The notes below the pieces were generated by a model. It did not search any database and had not been told where the DNA came from. It worked only from the letters and a program-made list of their open reading frames with translations. Both the position numbers and the translations under genes were made by a program. Source: Dolomedes plantarius (taxonomy: Eukaryota > Arthropoda > Arachnida > Araneae > Dolomedidae). From it: a stretch of DNA of 64,000 bases. The DNA lies in the NCBI GenBank assembly GCA_907164885.2, contig OU015496.1, forward strand, positions 106,287,322 through 106,351,321, in the 5' to 3' direction. How positions within the stretch are numbered: position 1 is the stretch's first letter; every line of letters starts with the position of its first letter. Positions 34,202 to 44,006 of this stretch are shown here, piece after piece.

Positions 34202-34597
34202 TATAACATATAAAAACACAAAAATTTTTCAAAATTCTAAATTCTTTTTAAATGTCCTTGTGCGTAGATTAATTACGTTTTTCGTTTTCATTTTAAGAAC
34301 AAAGTTGTTGATTTCGGCATATCCTATACGGCCCCTGTAAATATTGAGATAATCTCTCTTCATTATATAAGTTTTTCAAGCCCGGAGAACCAGGCTCATC
34401 CAATCACTCCAGGTTTGCACTGTCACATGACGAACCGTCTTTGAAGTTATATAAGGGCTTAATGTAATAATTCCGTTGCCGTCCTTTCTCCCGGCCCACT
34501 AGGACGCACCCGGCTACAAACTAGGACGACTGTCCTAGTTTGTAGCATGTCGGGTCGTTAATTCGTCTTTCTTCCGGGGTTGACCTGACATGTTACA
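34202..34597 (+). repeat. gypsy-1 3' LTR, deleted across R
   Basis: Aligns with the 5' LTR over its length. It lacks about 78 bases starting just after the TATA box (34447 onward), which includes the AATAAA signal. It carries about 29 extra bases (around cgcacccggctacaaactag) near 34503-34532 that make an inverted repeat with the following gtcctagtttgtagc. Confidence 0.9.
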
Positions 34598-34606
34598 TAT
34601 ATACAT

Positions 34607-34687
<81 letters not shown>
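34598..34687. repeat. (ACAT)n(AC)n(AT)n(T)n compound microsatellite
   Basis: Four simple repeats follow each other directly to the right of the gypsy-1 3' LTR. Confidence 0.93.
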
Positions 34688-34688
<1 letters not shown>

Positions 34689-35690
34689 GTCTTTTCAAAT
34701 CATTTGAAAGCATTGCTGGAAAATCATTTTACTGTTCCAATAAAACGCCACCAGAGTTATAGGGTTGTAAAAAAGTCTTTATAAAGGTTTACTACACAAC
34801 TGTTTAAACATTGTGAAATCAGACTAAATAAACCAACGCCATAGATTTTCATTTATCTGCGAAGCGATGCAAAAACATACTAAATAAGAGAAGCTGAGTG
34901 CTGAACAAATTGACGTTCCTTACTCTTTCTTGGAAACCAAGAAGTAACTTAAACCTAAAGCAAAGTCCAGAGGAAAAAGCAATTTTTTTTCCTTGTTTTC
35001 AAATTGGATTTCTCTGTCGCGTCGAATAAATCAGCGAGTCGGGATCAAAGCAAAGCTGAAACAGAAGCGATATTTGATGCAAAGGAAACAAATCGGAAGT
35101 AGTTTTTGAGAGGGGAATGGGGGAATCTGAAGGACACTTACAGCAAATTTTGTGCAAAATGAAAAGAAAATGAGAGTACTTTGATTCGAAAAGTTAAACA
35201 CATAAAAGCGTAGAACTATTTTCTTATTTTATTTGTTTGTGGATAATCCAACTGTATGTTGTTCAAATGAGCGTGCTCAAATTTTCTTTTTACTTGCCCG
35301 GAAATTTGTTTAAGACTATGCAAATGCATTTCATCTCGTGTACGTAATGTGGAAAATATTTAGCATAGTATTCGAAATGATCTGTCACACGCACAGAAAA
35401 AAGGGCCATTTAATACAGCTCTGTATTTACATTAGAAGTCTGCCTGCACATGGTTTTTATCAAAGTGCATTATTCCAGTTGCGAGCACTATAAAAGACAG
35501 AATATATGAGTGCTTTGAACCGGTCGAGTCATCCATTTTGTTTCATTTAATCTACTTCTGTTATACTCAAAGCATGATCTTTAGTTTTTCAATATGTATG
35601 TACATGTTGCACTGTTGCTAAAAACGTGAAAGAATTAAAAAAACTTCCAGACACTTACTTACACAAATTTAGAATAAAAACAGATGTTAC
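34688..35690. other. end of the ~290-bp tandem unit, then nothing recognised
   Basis: 34720-34830 matches 23211-23310 (aaaacgccaccagagttat, agtctttataaag, aaacattgtgaaat). The rest is unassigned. Confidence 0.5.
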
Positions 35691-35718
35691 AACTGAAAAA
35701 TTGTGCTTTTTGAGTTAA

Positions 35719-36076
35719 CCCCTTAGCGATGGTATAATTTTCAAGAAAACATTAAAAAAAATGGCCTATTTTTCTGGAGAATTCCATTTATTTCTTGATC
35801 TGCCAAATCTAGTTTTGTAAAACCCATCACCACTTACATTATAAATAGACTGGTGCTGCCATCTAGTATGTAAAATAAGAAATAAAATTTTTTCAGGGCA
35901 AATGAAATGCATTGTTTTTAATCTTTATGGTGTGTTACTTTTGGACACTCAAGCTCGGAAATATCACGGGCACGAGAAATAGAAGTGACCCCGTAAATTT
36001 ATTTCACGGACACGAGAAATAAATTTACGGGGCGAAACCTCACCCCGTAATTTTGACGGGAACAAGAAGGAAGGGG
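35719..36076. mobile_element. piggyBac-like MITE with TTAA duplication
   Basis: ccccttagcg follows TTAA (35715-35718), and the inverted ggaagggg end precedes TTAA (36077-36080). The interior holds an inverted ttacggggcgaaacctcaccccgtaa pair split by short words and is non-coding. The insertion sits between inverted copies of acaactgaaaa/ttttcagttgt, so the target was itself a small palindrome. Confidence 0.72.
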
Positions 36077-36305
36077 TTAAACACAAATTTTCAGTTGTAA
36101 TAAATTTTCAGCCACCTTAAGGTGACCATCCGAGTTTATAACTGAAAATTTGTGTTTCTTGATGTCACTTTTGTAGCAAGAGTGACATGTATAGGCAGAA
36201 TATATAATATTGATATTGAAACAGAAAACCAACACATGAAGGCATGTGATGATCAAAATGATGTATTTGTACTAAAAATCTATGTCTTCAAGCCTTTATT
36301 TTTTT

Positions 36306-36443
36306 CTTGCGGTTCGAATCCCGCGGTAGCTATGGGTTTTTATAACCATTAGAAATCGGTTGAAATCTGTACTTCCCGGTCAGTTCAGACCTCGTCTTGC
36401 AAAAGATGACCATAGCGCTGCAAACCAAAACCATACATGTTTC
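36306..36443 (+). mobile_element. SINE family S2 (copy 3, headless)
   Basis: Starts at the B-box (ggttcgaatcccgcgg) and keeps the S2 body (gaaatcggttgaaatctgta, aaaagatgaccatagcgctg). The A-box part is missing. Its end is the landing site of the next SINE. Confidence 0.75.
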
Positions 36444-36655
36444 AACCATCTTTAACTGCCTGCAATTGGAGCCCCGTCTAGAAAGGGGAGCTGCAACCCA
36501 TCGTCCATCGCCGGTGTCATCGTGTGTCAATAAAATTCTTCTGTGATTGTGTCATTTGCCTGTTTCTATGTCTTGTATTCATATGTACACCGGACTGGGG
36601 TGTAATGTCGTCATCCCCCAGGGACATTAGCAAAAAAAAAAAACCATCTTTAACT
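36444..36655 (+). mobile_element. 5'-truncated SINE family S4 with poly-A and 14-bp target duplication
   Basis: aaccatctttaact flanks the insert on both sides (36444-36457, 36642-36655). The insert begins gcctgcaattggagc and ends in a 12-A run (36632-36643, overlapping the duplication). Its body equals the 3' part of the S4 SINE at 60016-60274 (gaaagggg, ccggtgtcatcg, gtacaccggact). Target duplications with poly-A show LINE-driven insertion. Confidence 0.9.
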
Positions 36656-36986
36656 AGGTTGATGTATTAGTAAAAAAAAGGATTATGTGCTGTCATAAAC
36701 AAATGAGTAGTGAATTTGTTAAAACAATGATACACTTTGAAAAATTTGCTTTATATTAAATCCTAATAATAGATAAGAATTGAATACCAGAGGAAACCCA
36801 GGAATTTTACCTGTATCGGCGAAGAAAACTATGTATATAAGAGAGCAAGTTAAGCGTACTTTCTGTTTATTAATTAACGAATTCTAACTAATTTCTCGCT
36901 GATGTTATACAAAAAATTTCCTTCTGTAGCCTTAATGACACGTTTTTGTAGAAGAAAAACACAATCACCTGAAGCCAATACTAAAG
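36656..36986. other. no recognised feature
   Basis: AT-rich, nothing supported. Confidence 0.5.
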
Positions 36987-37110
36987 CAGTGGTTCCCAAC
37001 CGGTGGCCGCGGACCACAGATGGTTCGCGAGAGCCCCAGGAGTTGTCCGGCACCACATATAAAAAAGTTGCCAAAAAATGGGAATTTCGAAAGCAATTTT
37101 CATTGAAGTA
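36987..37110 (+). mobile_element. hAT-like terminus remnant
   Basis: cagtggttcccaaccggtgg followed by ccgcggaccaca matches the common 5' wording of hAT (Charlie-type) elements. The inverted partner (ending ccactg) was not found downstream, so only one end is left. Confidence 0.55.
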
Positions 37111-37529
37111 GATGGGTCGAATATATCCGATGACTATCAGGTGTTGAATTAAAATTTCTTAAAAGTTTAACATAATTATTTTATTATTAGAATATGATAC
37201 AAAATAACTTTCATAACCTATGAATGTTTAAATGTTAGGGAAATATTAGTGTAACCTATGCATGTTTAAATGATTTAGGCTATCTATCTAATTGTAAAGA
37301 TTGATAACAAGGTTGAAACAAAAAGTGAGTATTAATACGTTAATCCTGTATTGTAACGAGGGATTTCGTTACAGGTTCTTCTTTTTATATTAACAATGCT
37401 AAATTCAATTCAGTAATCTAAATTTTAATATTTATTTTAATTTTTTAACTAAATTCAGCCCTTTATGTTAATTCTTAATTTCTTAGGCTTTAACAGTGCA
37501 ATTTTTATATCTGCCCTTGTTTCGTGGGA

Positions 37530-37610
37530 GGTCTAATATGCTGAGCTAGGGTCGCTTTGCGACCCTAGCTCAGCATATTAGACCTAGCTTCTTAGCATAT
37601 TAGACCTAGC
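37530..37610. repeat. perfect 26-bp hairpin plus repeated arm
   Basis: ggtctaatatgctgagctag (with gtcgc-type continuation to 37555), a TTT loop, then the exact reverse complement to 37584. The tail words agcatattagacctagcttc occur twice in a row after it (about 37572-37610). Confidence 0.95.
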
Positions 37611-39750
37611 TTCTTCTTGCGAGCCTGTCCAGCGGTTAAAAAAAATAAGAGAGTCAGACTTGAGAATTTTTTTTAGTTGTTGATTCGTATTTTTTTGTGC
37701 ATGCCCCGAAAATCAGAGTACGGCTTTCGGGCCGACTCTTGGTGAGGGGAGCTTATAATTATTTTTTTCCCGACTCTGTGGGTGACGTTATACCTTTAGA
37801 GCCTAAGTTCGTTTCTGATTATTTTTTATTATTCTCCCAGCTTCAGACCTGAATGGTCGTGTTAAGCTTCAGCTCCTGATGTATATTGAGATAGACGACA
37901 AGTATTTGTATAAAGTTGCATTTATTTTTAACCCAGAGTAATTTTTGATGGAACTTCAGCAAACTTATTTTAAATAAAAATTTAAGATTATTTCAATATG
38001 CAAATGGAGTCGACATTTTTTTGCGAAGCCTTGTTTTCTTCTACCCAGTGTGGTTGTCGGCAGTGATATTAACTTAGGTGTTTTTTTCGGCACAGCGTTA
38101 GAAGAGTCTTCTACAATTCGGCACAAGCGGTCGTCATTTTATAGTTGCTAATACTACGGTGCGATCACTCATTTTCTTTTTTTTGATCAACGACTTCATC
38201 ATTGAACATTCATTTCCACAAGAAGATTCGTTACTTAAATTTTCCTTAGACGAATCCCTACTTCTTCAGAATATATATATCCTGGTCACGGCACCATATA
38301 TTATGTGGAATTAAACAGGTAATAAAATAGAGAATCGTATAGTGCATTTTTAAAATTGTTAATTGGAGATAACACATTCTAACACATGTCTGAGATAATT
38401 GGAAAAAAATCAATTTTAATAAATAATATTAGCATTTAATTTCTCTTCTTCTTATTTAAAATTAATTTTATCGTTAGTTACAGTTTGCACAGAAACCACA
38501 TGATAATTATCTACATACATTAAGTAAGTATTTGAACACACAATAAAACCTAGCTACATATATTAATTATTATGTGCTCTCGCCTGATTAAATATATTAT
38601 AAATTATTTTTACTTACCACCACCCTTATTGTAGACTTATGATTGTCTCTCATTGTTTTCCTAAACGTGGTCCAAAAACAGACCAGAAACCTCGAGATAT
38701 CTCAGCACAAAAAAAGACGAGGGCCGAAGAGCGGACAATCTCGAGCTAGATCAATGTCGCAGCTTTTTCTTCAACTCACTCAAAAAACCGTTAAAACTTC
38801 CCAGCACCGAAAATCGCAGAGGTCAGAAAATGTTCTAAAACAATTAACACCTTTCAGATCTATGATTGGTTAAAAGAGGTTGCTTGGTCGTTGCTATGGA
38901 GGAACTATATCCCCCTAATGACCGAGGGGGTGGCAAGTAATTCTCCCTTCTTGTGCAAATGACCTTATGTAACATCCGCAATGCTATAGGTCGCACTTAA
39001 TTGTATACGGGAGGCACATTCCCTTCTTCCAGGAAACCCGGTTTGAAAATCTACAGGAATGATTTTCAGAACATAGACAATTTAAGATTTTACAAAATAA
39101 AATAAATACACTTATAAATGTGTATGGAACCAAATTGATGTTGTTTAGAAATTATGAAATAAGAAAATAGTTATTTTTTTTAGAGTTAAAATAGTATATT
39201 AATTAAAATAATTTCAAAAGTTGATTTCCATGTCACACAAAGTTTAGTCTACAAAGTAACAAAGGTCTTCCTCTACAAAATACTAAAACTTTCCTCTACA
39301 AAAAGATGCCGTTCGAACATTTCCTTGAACTAATCTTTCAATAATATTTCGTCTACAAAATATGACGCCGTCATCCAGGCATTGCTCTCAACCTCATTTT
39401 GCTAGGTAAACTATTTATATTAATTTGTTCTCGTATCTTTTTATATGCTTCACATACCACTTTAAAATATTTCCTTTCATTTTTATGATTATAATAGTAG
39501 TATAAGTACAATTTTTCAGATTTTTCGATAGATATATTATGTTTTGTGAATGATACTCTATTTTCATGCATCCCATACTTGCAATGTTACACATTAGCTT
39601 CAAATAGCAGTAGTGTACACATGATTGTTGTTTCTTTTTTTCCATAAGTTTATGTAATGCATTAAGATAAATTGCACTTTAACATTTGTGTTTTATACAT
39701 TTTGTGTTTTTATATTTATTCCCCTCTTAATTTGAGATTAATTTTAAGCA
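37611..39750. other. no recognised feature
   Basis: Contains a 76-residue Arg/Lys/Gln-rich frame (38643-38873, +) with no known motif. I could not tie it to a gene or element. Confidence 0.45.
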
Positions 39751-40332
39751 ATGGCTTCTAAGAATACTTTTACATGCAGCCTTACACCATTTGGTGATGT
39801 GGATTTGTGAAAGTTTATTTCAGAACAATTAAATGACATCAAAGTACTCAATAGCTAGTCGGAGCAGCAAGCTCTTACATTTCTCAAATCTAAACTAACT
39901 GGCAATGCCCTCAAATTTTTTGTGAGTTCGGCAGATGCCAAAAGTTGCACGTCTACAGATGAACTAAAACAATTTTTTATTTTTATTTTTTCAAACCCGC
40001 CATTCCTTGCGTGTGGCGATTAACACCATTAAATTAAAGCCTGGTGAGTCTATCAAAAATTTGGATCACAGACTTGATAGTCTAGTGAGAAAAGTACATC
40101 TTTCGATCACTGAGAAAACTCAGTTAGACTCAATAAAATACTCTCATCTACTAACTGGCCTTCCTGCCAGCCATAAGCTAAACATTTTAGAGTCTGGTCT
40201 GGAAAATTTTTATGAGGCGGTAGCAAAAGCTCAGCTTTTGCAAGATATTCAAATTCAGTTGGAAATCTTAGCTCTATCTACCTTTTCTCAGCCGTCTTAT
40301 GCTGAATTAGTTGCTGAGGTAAACTTCATAGA
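39751..40332 (+). pseudogene. Ty3/gypsy gag relic
   Basis: From the ATG at 39751 (MASKNTFTCSLTPFGDVD, then a stop) the sequence reads as a Gag capsid with several frame changes. FLKSKLTGNALKFFVSS and LKPGESIKNLDHRLDSLV match the layout of the gypsy-2 Gag (IKSKLIGAALKFVSS, LLPGESIKNFSYRL), but the rest is diverged, so it comes from a related family. The open frame 40007-40378 runs on into non-gag DNA: its last ~15 residues come from the SINE at 40333 and the DNA element at 40364. No LTR or pol is attached. Confidence 0.82.
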
Positions 40333-40363
40333 GGCTAGCGAGTTGAAGGGTGCGGCCCCGGTT
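40333..40363 (-). mobile_element. SINE S1 (copy 2), 3' piece
   Basis: ggctagcgagttgaagggtg matches the tail of S1 copies 1 and 3 and is separated from the rest of that SINE (51158-51420) by the Mutator-like element. The last nine bases, gccccggtt (40355-40363), are the target duplication. Confidence 0.85.
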
Positions 40364-40619
40364 GCATATTTTGACTAGCGATCTCGGCACTCGCTTGCCG
40401 GTTTGACGAAAGCATCAGTTTCGCCATCTGTTGACTTATATAGGAATCTTTTTATTATAAGATTTTTTTTTACTTCTACGTAATGTATGTTTTAAAATCT
40501 GAATATCATATATAACACAGGATTTAAAGAGATTTTAACAAAATAAATAAATGAAAAAATTGAAATAAGTATATTATTGAATTTTAAATTTACTTTCTTC
40601 AAATATGCACAATAATTTT

Positions 40620-42030
40620 AATTTTTAAAATTTTAATGTTAATTAGAAAATAAATGTATTTAATAAGCTTTAATTAAAAAAATTAAGTAGCATAAATTAA
40701 AAAATTTAAAGTTTTAAATTTCAATAATTTCAATTTATTTTAATATATAATTTTTAAAAAATCAAATTTTAAATTAATCAAATTTTTAAAATATAAAAAT
40801 TCATTTTAATTTGGTTACATTTTTATGCTAAATTATTGAATAAATGAGGGAATGATGCTGAGTATGAAGGAATGACAAATCACTATTAAAGTTGACTATT
40901 TTTATATAACAAACTAGTTTTGATGTAATTATTAGTAGGCAAGAATAATACATTATTTTAATAATGGTTTATTTAATTATAGTAAAATTTTTATCCATAA
41001 ATAGGCACATGTAAAATTATTTATCAAGAAATTTATATTGGCTTTCTCTGCTATTTCAAGGTGTAGGCTGGGGCAGTTCATATTTTATACCTATCAAGCT
41101 GTAAGCATGAATGTCCTTTGTTGAGGGTCATGCATATCTGTAGTTTCCTGTTGAAACCATTACATTTATAGTGAAATTTTCAATGTCTACTAATAGGATC
41201 TCTCCAGGATACAGTGTTTTATCATAATTTATCATCACCTACTCACCAACTTTGTATTTAGTGTTTTTGATCTTTTGATCTTTCTTTGCTGTAGATTTTG
41301 TTTTGTTTTATTTTCAGAATTTAATTGAAAATAAGAGCATTTGAAAATCTTGCACTGAAAGCAAGAAAGTGAATGAAAGTCTAGTACTGTATGTGCTGAA
41401 GTATATACAATCTGATAAAAATGGTTCTAAATCTTTTTCAAAACAAATATGATTACTTTCAATTATACAAAACAAGTACGATTACTTACACATCTTAAAT
41501 TTTTTTTCTAATTTTCTAGGCTTTAAAACATATTGTATTAAGTAATTCGGTGTTTTCAAATCAGGAATACTGTATACAATGCAATATTTTAACATGAACC
41601 CATACAGATCCCACTTTCAAACTTATACAACCATTTCAGTACTATATAAAGTATTATTAAAAAAATTTTAAAATTTTTCAAGCGGCGCATTTTGAAAAAT
41701 TCAAATTTTAAATTCAAATAAAATAAATTTTTTTAAGCCCTAATTGTGTTATATATCATTGAAAAAGGTCTTGAAAATTGCTTTAAAATGTCACCAATCT
41801 TAGATCTCTAGCTCTTATTGTTGAAATCTTTTTGGATAATTAAATTAAAACACAAGGAGTGCGGTAACGAAGAAGTGAAAACATTCTTTCACTTCTGAAT
41901 GTATTTGATTTCGTAATGTCATTTCGTAATGTCTGAATGATTATATTTGGATGTAAATATATTTATACATAGCATATTTATACATGTATATAGCGTAATA
42001 CATGAATATATAATATATTTATATTAAATT
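40620..42030. other. interior of the Mutator-like element, non-coding
   Basis: Very AT-rich, with no frame of note. Confidence 0.6.
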
Positions 42031-42169
42031 GAAATAGATTGAATTTGATTGTTAAATTTTAATTTATTCTTATTTATAGAAATAGACTGAATTTGATTGT
42101 TAAATTTTAATTTATTCTTATTTATAGAAATAGACTGAATTTGATTGTTAAATTTTAATTTATTCTTAT
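42031..42169. repeat. 48-bp tandem repeat, ~3 copies
   Basis: gaaatagactgaatttgatt recurs at 42031, 42079 and 42127. Gypsy-2 inserted in the third copy, and the array's next word (ttattgaaatagactg) follows its right LTR. Confidence 0.93.
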
Positions 42170-43018
42170 TGTTGTGGAATTAAATTATGGAACGGGATGT
42201 TAATTATTATGTTACTGAACAAACTGGGATACAGAACATTAATTGTGGAATTAAAAATGTGGAGGATAAAAAGGTTAAGAATTAATAATTAGATTGGGTG
42301 ACTTACACTACACTTACATTACTATTGAGGAGAGTAGATAAACAGATGCATATCAATTAACTTAGATGCAACAGGATTACACAGTAACCTGAAGCATGCG
42401 GCCATGTGCCAAAATTAGACTAATGCTAACGTGCATAACAAGATTAACTATGAAAATAATAAACCATGAAATTGCACAAGATGGCAAACCGTATAGTGGA
42501 AAACTTTATGCGTTGAGTATATTAGAGTAAGTGATAGATCTACATACCTAGAATAAAATACATAGCCTGCATAGTTTACAAAGAAAGGAATGGCCTGACT
42601 CACAGAATAGTTAAAAGAAATAGATTTATTAAAATTAGCATTTAAGAAAACACACAAGGTAATAACGGTATGGTCAAATGGTAAAGATAAAAGAATACTC
42701 ACATATTACACATATTCAAGCTCGTTCCTATCCCACGTGGGGAATTTTTAGGCTTGGCCCAGGAACATAAAACTTGACTCACACAACGAGAGAGGAAAAA
42801 AAACAGTCCTTGACTCTCTCCTGGAACCTGTCCTTAGCCGCTACCGTAGCGCCCACTTGGCGCGATGGTTAGCTTGGGCCAACGCCAAAGGCTGCCATAT
42901 TGGCGGGTTGATCGCCACTCAGGCTATTTTACAATAATCAATCTATTTATAGTTACAAAAAAGGGGCCTGCCTTAATAAGAAACTAATTAATAAAGTTAC
43001 GAATAACTATTCGTGACA
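42170..43018 (-). repeat. gypsy-2 3' LTR
   Basis: Plus-strand copy from tgttgtggaattaaattatg to attcgtgaca. Same length as its partner at 49836. The 84-residue frame seen in both LTRs is a by-product of the repeat. Confidence 0.95.
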
Positions 43019-44006
43019 TCCTCCCCATTAACGAGAGAAAAAAAAATATTTCCTACAGACCTGTAGTTAGGTTGCGCAGGCCTAACCACAAGTTGGCAAG
43101 AACAAGTTTAAATTACTGTTATAAAACAAAAGCTAGTACTTTTGGTTGTTTGGCCCAGTACAGTCAAGATACAGAAATCAGCTTAGGTATACAGCATAAA
43201 AATGGGTGTGTGAGTATTCAACAAAAACTTTTGCTCGACATATGAGCATATTACAAATATTGATCAAAATTTTGACAATGGTCAAAATACATTATACATA
43301 AGCCTTACTCAATTAAAATTTGAACACAACATGCAGTGACAGTAAAATGTTTGCATGATATTAAAAGTTAGGGAGTTGCTGCAGAAACCTAGTGTGACAA
43401 TAGTCAACACAACAAGGTCAGTCAATTACATGACACGTTAACCATAAAGCAGAACAGTGCTGCACTCCATAAATGAAAAGGTGAAGTGAGTACCCGTGCA
43501 CTGGCACACACTAATGGAGCAAACAAATTGGTTAACTTAAGGTATTCTGAATTACCAGAATGCATTTAAGCATTTACAGCATTTCTCTATGTATCTCCCA
43601 TAATAAAGATAGGTGGCCAGCCTACATATTAAATTATTGTGAATCAAGGTCACAAAAATGTGCAATATTGGCACAGAGTATTGGTTCATAGGTAAGGCAA
43701 AAAGACAAATTGATTTAAAAGAATGTTTCATACAAAATTGTCCATCAAGGGATTAAAAAATAACATATGTACTTAAAAAACAATTGACCATAAACATAAA
43801 TAATAATAGAAATGACCATACACATAAATAATGAGAGAAATTGTGCCTGTACAAAATTATGTAAAGCAAACAAGACAAACAGAAAGGCACATAATGAGTG
43901 TGTAGATATCCAGTTGCACATAATAATAATTGTAACCTGAGTGATTATCATCTGGTGAGTAACAGGAACTATCAAGTAGCTTAACAATGAAAAGGACTTG
44001 TGAGGA
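43019..44006 (-). other. gypsy-2 3' untranslated region
   Basis: About 1 kb between the pol stop and the 3' LTR. It has no env-like frame; the minus frame at 43745-44089 is hydrophobic and overlaps the pol end, with no recognised motif. It ends in the polypurine tract (43019-43029 on plus). Confidence 0.7.

Larger units (their letters stand above)
23545..34597 (+). mobile_element. Ty3/gypsy LTR retrotransposon, decayed (gypsy-1)
   Basis: Two related LTRs (23545-23989, 34202-34597) enclose, in order, a ~1-kb leader, gag, protease, reverse transcriptase, RNase H and integrase, the order that defines Ty3/gypsy. A purine-rich tract (acgggagggagata, about 34178-34195) sits just before the 3' LTR. 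TATA on both outer sides may be the target duplication. Pol carries many stops and frameshifts and is interrupted by an antisense BEL/Pao segment (27870-31121), so the copy is dead. It lies within a decayed ~290-bp tandem array. Confidence 0.92.

Noticed and set aside
33056..34206. env gene in gypsy-1
   Set aside because: Frames are short and overlapping, and lack a signal peptide, cleavage site or fusion-peptide pattern.
38643..38873. Basic 76-residue frame as a DNA-binding protein
   Set aside because: Only its charge suggests this. No motif, no upstream signals, and the sequence around is non-coding.
42448..42702. 84-residue minus-strand frame, repeated exactly at 50115-50369
   Set aside because: It lies inside both LTRs of gypsy-2, so the perfect repetition is explained by the LTR pair and not by a duplicated gene.
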